Shown: positions 5,968 through 10,785 of the stretch, one piece after another
Numbering within the stretch: position 1 is the stretch's first letter
Layout of the letters: each line of letters opens with the position of its first letter
DNA from: a bacterium
GTDB lineage: Bacteria > Bacteroidota > Bacteroidia > Cytophagales > Thermonemataceae
DNA length: 10,785 nt
Assembly: GCA_025362415.1 (NCBI GenBank)
Contig: JANYGM010000290.1
Span: forward strand, 1 to 10,785
Direction of reading: 5' to 3'
Notes under the pieces: generated by a model
Told to the model about the DNA's origin: nothing
Database searches by the model: none
Seen by the model: only the letters and a program-made list of their open reading frames with translations
Translations under genes and position numbers: made by a program

Positions 5968-6121
5968 TTAGGCTATTATTGTCCGCTGGACTTCAATACA
6001 TTTTCCGAAATTCAAAGGCTATAAAATAGTTATAGTGTCATAAATATCTCGCTCCGCTGGAGCGGAATACAAAATACACTTAATTTTCTATAAATATACT
6101 GCCCCGCTGGGGCTGAATACA
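5968..6121. repeat. Three GCT-loop mini-hairpin repeats with covarying stems
   Basis: Three short hairpins share a GCT loop but differ in stem: GTCC/GGAC (5981-5991), GCTCC/GGAGC (6051-6063) and GCCCC/GGGGC (6101-6113). Flanks are conserved: ATAAATAT precedes units 2 and 3, and (T/G)GAATACAA or TTCAATACA follows all three. The units start 70 and 50 nt apart. This resembles, from memory, small hairpin repeats scattered between genes in Bacteroidota. The second unit is followed by an AT-rich stretch with no coding potential. Confidence 0.75.
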
Positions 6122-6350
6122 ATTTATCAATGTCGTTATCTAAGTATAAATTTTTCATTGTGAAAAAAATCAATTAAAAAACTCTAAAAGGTGTTGGGAA
6201 ATTATCTGTTATAGTTTCACAAATACTTTTATGGCAGTTTTTTTAATGCCCTTAACTTAGCTAAAAAAGGATACACTAGCGTTCCGCAGTTACATATTTG
6301 GATACAGCACAAAAAAGATACTATTTTATCTAAAATATTTTAAAAAAAAT
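6122..6350. other. AT-rich intergenic stretch without recognised features
   Basis: I find no open reading frame of useful length, no convincing hairpin and no repeat shared with the flanks. It separates the repeat cluster from the promoter of the small T9SS gene. Confidence 0.5.
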
Positions 6351-6351
6351 A

Positions 6352-6382
6352 TTGACAAATTAAAAATAAATTCGTATGTTTG
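6352..6382 (+). promoter_or_regulatory. Bacteroidota-type promoter of the small T9SS gene
   Basis: TTG at 6352-6354 (in TTGACA), 20 nt spacer, then TATGTTTG at 6375-6382, an exact fit to TAnnTTTG. The predicted start of transcription near 6389 leaves a leader of about 30 nt before the ATG at 6419. Confidence 0.75.
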
Positions 6383-6418
6383 CTTTTAAGAAGTGATGTG
6401 TAGAAAAATATATGAAAT

Positions 6419-6892
6419 ATGAAACTAACTAACAAACAAAAAATCAGATCAATTTTAGCAACTATTGTCTTATTTGCAGGTGTAAGCGCACAAGCAAGCG
6501 GAATTACGTATTTTTTGAATGAAAATACAAAACCTAATTTTGAAATTAAAAATATCTCAACGACAAAAGTTTTAGTTAAAAATATTTATCTAAGTGATGA
6601 AAATCCTATTACTGATAAACTTTTTGAAAACGAAAAAATTTCTATTTCTACCGCTTACCCCAATCCAGCAGTAGAAAATGTTTCTTTTGATTACAAACTT
6701 TCGGCACTTGCAGGAAGCGCAAAGATTACTTTGAGTGATGTTTTTGGAAATAAAATAGGTGCTTATGAGCTTTCTCACGAGCAAACTCGCCTGCGCATCT
6801 CCGTACAAGACCTTCCAGAAAGTATTTACTTTTATACCCTTCACATTGATGGTAAAGTAGTGATTACTAAAAAACTCGTGGTGAGAAGATAA
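6419..6892 (+). CDS. Small T9SS-sorted protein (C-terminal sorting domain)
   Basis: A 157-residue secreted protein whose C-terminal half is a type A type IX secretion sorting domain. Residues 1-26 are a signal peptide (KQK start, hydrophobic 11-22, AQA-S cleavage site). Residues 74-157 are the sorting domain: STAYPNPAVENVSFDY with PNP at 81-83, then ITLSDVFGNKI, LRISVQDLPESIYFYTLHIDGK and the closing KKLVVRR. Such domains direct passage through the outer-membrane Sov/PorV translocon and are removed or attached to the surface. Only about 47 residues remain as mature cargo (27-73), low in complexity and with no domain I recognise. The usual GIYFY is SIYFY. It has its own promoter and converges with the SpoIIE-type gene. 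Function of the cargo is unknown. Confidence 0.88.
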   Translation: MKLTNKQKIRSILATIVLFAGVSAQASGITYFLNENTKPNFEIKNISTTKVLVKNIYLSDENPITDKLFENEKISISTAYPNPAVENVSFDYKLSALAGSAKITLSDVFGNKIGAYELSHEQTRLRISVQDLPESIYFYTLHIDGKVVITKKLVVRR

Positions 6893-6894
6893 AA

Positions 6895-6910
6895 TTATCA
6901 AATTTGATAA
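6895..6910. repeat. 16-bp perfect palindrome
   Basis: TTATCAAATTTGATAA is its own reverse complement, lying 2 nt after the T9SS gene's stop. It is followed by a second partial copy, TTTGATAATAAAA, just before the terminator. It may be an operator, a small hairpin or a relic of local duplication. Confidence 0.5.
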
Positions 6911-6919
6911 TAAAATTTG

Positions 6920-6965
6920 ATAATAAAAGCTCAAGAACTAAATTTAGTTCTTGAGCTTTTATTAT
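6920..6965. terminator. Bidirectional palindromic terminator
   Basis: A perfect 46-nt palindrome (6920-6942 with 6943-6965), giving a stem of up to 23 bp with GCTCAAGAAC in its strong part and A/T-rich flanks, so that each strand ends the stem in a TTTTATTA tract. It lies between convergent genes and overlaps the stop codon (6962-6964) of the minus-strand gene. Confidence 0.85.
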
Positions 6966-9355
6966 ACCCCTATCTCAAAGCCCAACAACGAAATATCATC
7001 TGTTTGGGGAGCATTTTGTTTCCAATCATTGATAACGGTTTCCATATATTGTTTTTGCTCATTTAAAGTCACTTCTTGGAGGTTTTGTAACATTTCTAAA
7101 AATTTCTTTTTACCAAATTTCTTTCTATAATCCGCATCAAATTGGTCTGTAATACCATCAGAAAACATATAAAACTGCATTTTGCCTTCTAGTGTAATAC
7201 TAAACTTTTCAAAATCAGGAATTTGGGTGTCTTCCAGCAAAAGCATAGGCACATATACCTTATTTCTAGGAAATTCAACAACAGTATTATCTTTCACATA
7301 ACAAGCAGTAACACTTCCCACACTCGCAAAATCAAGTATTTTGGTTGTTTTATCATAAATAATCATAGCAATATCCATACCATCATAACGCTTGGTTGCC
7401 TTCATATTGAGGCGTTTTTTGAGCATCATATAAATATCTTTAAGCATTAAATTGGGTTCTAAAACTTGCTTTTGAGATACTTTTTTGTGTAGAAGTTCGT
7501 TAGCAAGCATACTCATCATAGCACCAGGCACACCGTGACCAGTGCAATCTGCCAAAACAATAATAATTTTTTCTTGCTTTTGTTGTATCCAATAAAAATC
7601 ACCAGAAACAATATCTTTGGGTTGGTAGATAACGAAAGCGGTTTTAGTTCCTAATATTTTATTGGCGTATGCTTGACTTGGTAAGATAGATTGTTGGATA
7701 ATTTTTGCGTATTCAATGCTTGCCATGATGCTTTTGCTCTGCTCCTCAATAATTTCTAGGTTATTTATTTTTTGCTTATTAGCCTCTGATAATAACACTA
7801 ATTGTGTATTTTCGTTAGCTATTGCTTTCATTTTCATACGAGAATAACGCACAAAAACTACGCCCACCAAAAATAATGAACCAAAAGCAATTATAAAAAT
7901 AATGGTTTTTAGTGACATTTGTTCACTTTCAAGGTTTTTGATACGTTTTTGAGCGGCTTCGTATTCAATATCATATTCTTTTTGAGTGGTTAAAAGTTTG
8001 TCTCCTTTCCTAAAATTATTAATACTATCTTGCAGAGCCAAAAAACTACTAAAATAAGTTTCTGCACGTTTTTTATTATTGGTTTTAATGTAATAATTTA
8101 GCCAATTTTTATGAAGTTTTGCTTGTATTTGAAGAACATCATTAAACTGTCGTTGTTCAATAAACGCTTTATGTTTTGAAAGCATCTTTTCTGTATTCTC
8201 AAGGTATATGCGTGCTTTGGTGGTATCTTCTAAGCTAAGATAACATTCTGCCATTTGCAAAATAGTTTTTGTAACATTATCATATTCTTTGTATTTTATA
8301 CTTGTGTTAGCATCTTCATTCAGATAAGGCAAGGCTTTTTGATACTCTTTTTTTAGCACAAACAAATCTCCAATATTTCCGCTTGCTATGCCTATCCAAA
8401 GGGTGTCCTTCGTTATCTTTGATAATGTTATGGTAGTTTCAAAAGAAGTCAATGCCTTTTCTAAATCATTCATTTTCAGATAGCAAAGTCCAATATTATT
8501 GGTTATAAATACGTGTATTCTGCCTTTTTTTGCATTATTTTGTGCCAGCAAATCCAAACATTCCGCCCATTTGTTGCGTGCCAGCTCATAATTACCTACT
8601 TTGTAATGAAGATTAGCAGTTTTTTCATAAATATCTATTTTATAGAGATAATCCATATTGGTTTTTTTCTCTCTTTCAAAAGAATCCAACAAATGAATAG
8701 CCTGCAAACGTGTATTGAGTGTTTCTAAATAATTGCTTTTCTTTTCATATAAAATAGTAGCTTTAGCTAACAGCGTTGCTACCATATTTTCGTGGCAGTT
8801 ATATTTTTGTGCCTCTTTGTAGGCTTTAGCCAAGTATTTTTTGCATTCAAGGATATTATCTTCACTTAATTCAGCACATATCAGCAAATATCTGATGCTA
8901 TAGCAGTTTTCTTTAGGAGACAGTTGAATAAATTTTTGTTCACAAGTAGCAATAAGGCTAGCTATTTTATCTTTTGAAGCTATTTTATCTATTAAGTATT
9001 CTTGAGTTAAATTATGAAGGATATAGTCACTAAGGGAATTACAAATATTATTTTCATTGAAAAAATAGGCTAATTTTTCAAGCATTCTTGTTTTCTTTTT
9101 AGTACCGTATATGCCATAATATTCATTTCTTAGTTTTGCAAATAGTAGAGGTTGTTGTTTCTCATCTTTTTCTTGTTGTTGAATAGCCAAAATAATTTCC
9201 TTTGCACTACGTTCCAACAATGTGTAAGAAAGCTGTTCTTTACTGGCAGGTTGCGCAGAAAGTTGAGCTTGTACATTGTTTGAGTAAAGAAAAAGCAGAA
9301 AAGCACCCACATAACTACTTAATAATAAGCGTATTGCTGAAAGATAGATTTTCAT
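6962..9355 (-). CDS. TPR-containing membrane SpoIIE/PP2C-type serine phosphatase
   Basis: A 797-residue receptor-like protein phosphatase. Residues 1-30 are a signal peptide or first membrane helix (VQA-Q). Residues about 150-440 are TPR-like helical repeats, e.g. NIGLCYLKMNDLEKALTSFE at 287-306 and NIGDLFVLKKEYQKALPYL at 327-345, predicted outside the inner membrane. A coiled coil (455-480), a membrane helix (484-503), a second coiled coil (505-545) and the cytoplasmic phosphatase follow. SpoIIE/RsbU motifs: VSGDFYW 583-589, ADCTGHGVPGAMMS 602-615, DGMDIAM 658-664, FSDGITDQFD 731-740 and QTDDISLLGF 784-793, with metal-ligand Asp586, Asp603, Asp733 and Asp786/787. Such enzymes usually dephosphorylate an anti-sigma-factor antagonist; none is nearby. 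Oddity: the usual FAGANxPLY motif reads FASVGSVTACYV (676-687). It has its own promoter and diverges from the coiled-coil protein gene. Substrate and signal are unknown. Confidence 0.93.
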   Translation of the reverse strand: MKIYLSAIRLLLSSYVGAFLLFLYSNNVQAQLSAQPASKEQLSYTLLERSAKEIILAIQQQEKDEKQQPLLFAKLRNEYYGIYGTKKKTRMLEKLAYFFNENNICNSLSDYILHNLTQEYLIDKIASKDKIASLIATCEQKFIQLSPKENCYSIRYLLICAELSEDNILECKKYLAKAYKEAQKYNCHENMVATLLAKATILYEKKSNYLETLNTRLQAIHLLDSFEREKKTNMDYLYKIDIYEKTANLHYKVGNYELARNKWAECLDLLAQNNAKKGRIHVFITNNIGLCYLKMNDLEKALTSFETTITLSKITKDTLWIGIASGNIGDLFVLKKEYQKALPYLNEDANTSIKYKEYDNVTKTILQMAECYLSLEDTTKARIYLENTEKMLSKHKAFIEQRQFNDVLQIQAKLHKNWLNYYIKTNNKKRAETYFSSFLALQDSINNFRKGDKLLTTQKEYDIEYEAAQKRIKNLESEQMSLKTIIFIIAFGSLFLVGVVFVRYSRMKMKAIANENTQLVLLSEANKQKINNLEIIEEQSKSIMASIEYAKIIQQSILPSQAYANKILGTKTAFVIYQPKDIVSGDFYWIQQKQEKIIIVLADCTGHGVPGAMMSMLANELLHKKVSQKQVLEPNLMLKDIYMMLKKRLNMKATKRYDGMDIAMIIYDKTTKILDFASVGSVTACYVKDNTVVEFPRNKVYVPMLLLEDTQIPDFEKFSITLEGKMQFYMFSDGITDQFDADYRKKFGKKKFLEMLQNLQEVTLNEQKQYMETVINDWKQNAPQTDDISLLGFEIGV

Positions 9356-9398
9356 TAAAAGGAATAAATTTAAGTAAATTTATTTGAGGTTTATAACA

Positions 9399-9430
9399 CA
9401 AATATAGTAATACTTTCAAAGTAGTAACAA
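9399..9430 (-). promoter_or_regulatory. Promoter of the TPR/SpoIIE phosphatase gene
   Basis: On the minus strand: TTG (9428-9430), 21-nt spacer, TATATTTG (9399-9406), an exact TAnnTTTG. Transcription would start near 9392, giving a leader of about 37 nt before the ATG at 9355. Confidence 0.65.
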
Positions 9431-9618
9431 TAATATTGAAGAAATGTTTGATTTATTGGAGAAATTTTTGGAGAAAAAGGTTATTATGAAACTTTTTTTT
9501 GTAGAATACGTTAAAAACCGTAATATTGTGTATTATTTGGTTGGCTTATAAGGTTGTTACATAATTATTTGTTTGATTTATATGCTCCCAATTTTGGCAC
9601 AGTATTTGAAAACAAGGT
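9431..9618. other. Intergenic stretch between divergent promoters
   Basis: The divergent gap is 353 bp (9356-9708) and contains the promoter of the minus-strand gene at its left and that of the plus-strand gene at its right. This middle part holds a short direct repeat TTGGAGAAA (about 9457 and 9469) and a 21-codon open frame (9486-9551) that I do not consider proven. No hairpins of note. Confidence 0.5.
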
Positions 9619-9651
9619 TTTGCTAGATTTTTAAATAAAACAATAAGTTTA
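9619..9651 (+). promoter_or_regulatory. Putative promoter of the secreted coiled-coil protein gene
   Basis: TTTG (9619-9622), 21-nt spacer, TAAGTTTA (9644-9651), which matches TAnnTTTG at all but the last base. The predicted transcription start near 9658 leaves about 50 nt of A/T-rich leader before the ATG at 9709. Confidence 0.45.
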
Positions 9652-9708
9652 GTTATTCAAAAAAATATTTTAATTCATTCAAAAAACATTCAAAACAATT
9701 TTAATTCT

Positions 9709-10452
9709 ATGAAAAAAGTTATCCTAAATGTCGTATTTGGTCTTTTTGGTGTTGCATTATGTACGCCAGTTTTCGCACAAGAGGAAGTAATCAACATTAA
9801 CCCTGTTGAAAAGAAAGTAACTGTAAACAAAGCATCAGCAGATGCGTGGGCAAACCCTATCAACAATGTTGATGACGTGAAAAAAACTTTCACAAAATAT
9901 ACAAAAGAAACACTCAAAGTAAAAATGAGAAAGGGAGATAATGGCTCTTTGGTAGCTGAAATGGCAACTATTCCTCAAATTGCTTCTAAACGTGGCGACT
10001 TGCACGCTATTTTTACAGAAGAGAAAGGACAAGCTCCAGAACTTGCTATTGTGTTTGCTATGGGTTATGATATTTTCCTAAATTCGCAGCAAAATCCTAG
10101 TGAAATGGCACTTTTGAAAGAGTTTACACGTAGCTTTTTGATTTATCACTATGAAAATATCTATAGTGACAAAATCAAGGCAAAGGAAGAGATGATTAAG
10201 GATTATAACAAGCAAATCAGTTCTAATGAAAGAAACGTAAAAAATGCTAATTCTGACATTGCCTCTAACGAAAAGAAGATAGGTAAGCAAAAAGACGCTA
10301 TCAAAAAAGTTACTTTGGAAAACAAAAATGTTGAATTGCGCAACAACATCAAGTCTTTCAACGAAAAAAATATGAACTTCAAAAGTGAAATAGAAAAGTT
10401 GCAAGCTGACATCAACACATTGAAAGGTAGCTTGGGAAATCTTAGAAAATAG
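9709..10452 (+). CDS. Secreted protein with long C-terminal coiled coil, function unknown
   Basis: A 247-residue exported protein I do not recognise. Residues 1-23 form a signal peptide with a VFA-Q cleavage site; Cys19 lies inside it but the preceding residues (GVAL) do not make a good lipobox. Residues 40-150 form a mixed globular part (SADAWANPINNVDDVKKTF ... MGYDIFLNSQQNP ... LLKEFTRSFLIYHYENIYSDK). Residues about 150-245 are a continuous Lys/Asn/Glu-rich helix with heptad character (YNKQISSNERNVKNANSDIASNEKK ... EIEKLQADINTLKGSLGNLRK), best read as a coiled coil. Length and layout suggest a periplasmic oligomer or tether. It has its own likely promoter and terminator, so it is probably monocistronic. 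It shares signal-peptide type and high Lys content with the protein at 883-1992, but no clear domain. Confidence 0.85.
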   Translation: MKKVILNVVFGLFGVALCTPVFAQEEVININPVEKKVTVNKASADAWANPINNVDDVKKTFTKYTKETLKVKMRKGDNGSLVAEMATIPQIASKRGDLHAIFTEEKGQAPELAIVFAMGYDIFLNSQQNPSEMALLKEFTRSFLIYHYENIYSDKIKAKEEMIKDYNKQISSNERNVKNANSDIASNEKKIGKQKDAIKKVTLENKNVELRNNIKSFNEKNMNFKSEIEKLQADINTLKGSLGNLRK

Positions 10453-10500
10453 TAATTCAGTTACGAATTATTAATTAGGTGAGTATATAACAATTTTTGC

Positions 10501-10551
10501 AGAGCTACAAAACCCAAGGTCTTTGACTTTGAAGGTCTTGTAGCTTTTTTA
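10501..10551 (+). terminator. Intrinsic terminator after the coiled-coil protein gene
   Basis: AGCTACAA (10503-10510) pairs with TTGTAGCT (10538-10545); after one A-C mismatch, ACC pairs with GGT. The stem runs into a T-tract (10545-10550). The apical part, AAGGTC with GACTTT, can add a small inner hairpin. It lies 48 nt after the stop codon. Confidence 0.75.
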
Positions 10552-10629
10552 GTGATTGGTCGTTATTTGAAGCGAAAATATAGCCAAAGCCCCTTTTTTA
10601 TTTTGGTGTAACTGTTTAAATAGTATTTT

Positions 10630-10664
10630 TATGCAGAGATAAGGCACTGCCCTATCTCTGCATA
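10630..10664. repeat. Strong intergenic hairpin
   Basis: TATGCAGAGATA (10630-10641) pairs perfectly with TATCTCTGCATA (10653-10664). After one A-C mismatch, GGC/GCC closes an ACT loop. No long T-run follows on the plus strand; on the minus strand the stem is followed by AAAAATACTA on the complement, a weak tract at most. It may be a structured RNA element, a terminator for a gene to the right, or a repeat. Confidence 0.7.
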
Positions 10665-10672
10665 GTAATGTA

Positions 10673-10753
10673 TTGGAAATAAGATACTAATTTCCAAAAT
10701 AAACAAGCGTTTTTGGGCGTAACTTTCCAAAAGTTGGAAACTTTTGGAAAGTT
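10673..10753. repeat. TTGGAAA/TTTCCAA cluster with two hairpins
   Basis: TTGGAAAT (10673-10680) pairs with ATTTCCAA (10690-10697) around a 9-nt loop. A second, stronger hairpin is a perfect 15-bp stem (10721-10735 with 10739-10753) around a GGA triplet. The words TTGGAAA or TTTCCAA occur five times in 81 bases. I see no gene in the 333 bases from 10453 to the window end. Confidence 0.7.
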
Positions 10754-10785
10754 TAGTAGGAAGTTATTTACAATTCATTACTTAC

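Noticed and set aside
9486..9551. A 21-codon frame (MKLFFVEYVKNRNIVYYLVGL) preceded by a GGAG-rich stretch.
   Set aside because: It is very short, lies between divergent promoters with none of its own, and Bacteroidota rarely rely on Shine-Dalgarno sequences, so the GGAG is weak support.
10078..10404. 108-residue minus-strand open frame, Phe-rich.
   Set aside because: It is antisense to the coiled-coil protein; the Phe/Leu-rich composition is what antisense of AAA/GAA/AAC codons gives.

Overview
The window reads as AT-rich chromosomal DNA of a Bacteroidota species, most likely of the order Cytophagales (Bernardetia/Microscilla-like; family-level placement is inference). Evidence: three promoters matching or nearly matching the Bacteroidota -33/-7 pattern (TTG or TTTG, about 20 nt, TAnnTTTG), a type IX secretion C-terminal sorting domain, a Bacteroidota-type ClpP, a large TPR-plus-SpoIIE membrane phosphatase of a type common in Cytophagales, and few Shine-Dalgarno sequences.

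Layout. Left edge: clpP (ATP-dependent protease subunit, 5' end cut by the window), then a secreted FecR-like/TPR-like protein of unknown function closed by a bidirectional hairpin terminator at 2011-2043. A 146-bp nested palindromic element (2054-2199) follows. Next is a minus-strand run of four genes, in transcription order: uridine kinase (udk), a KtrA-type RCK potassium-channel regulator, an ABC-2-type permease and a family-2 glycosyltransferase. Each gap between these four contains a short array of 7-mers (or 7/8-mers), in two gaps with an inverted counter-array. One array supplies the last codons and stop of udk; another creates a spurious N-terminal extension of the permease.

The 680-bp gap at 5738-6418 is the most unusual stretch. 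It holds a MITE-like element (about 5805-5967, flanked by the 10-bp direct repeat TTAGGCTATT) with inverted ends and two perfect internal hairpins. Their stems are unrelated in sequence, but their 24-nt loops are reverse complements at 21 of 24 positions. Next to it are three small hairpins with the same GCT loop and compensating stem changes, then a clean promoter for a very small T9SS-sorted protein.

Right half: the small T9SS protein and the 797-aa TPR/SpoIIE phosphatase converge on a 46-nt perfect palindrome that overlaps the phosphatase stop codon. A divergent secreted coiled-coil protein follows, ending in a terminator, and the right margin has two further hairpins with repeated TTGGAAA/TTTCCAA words.

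The genes do not form one pathway. They look like housekeeping genes (proteolysis, pyrimidine salvage, K+ homeostasis) mixed with envelope and signalling genes. I see no defence system, CRISPR array, tRNA or rRNA. The novelty is in the non-coding repeats.
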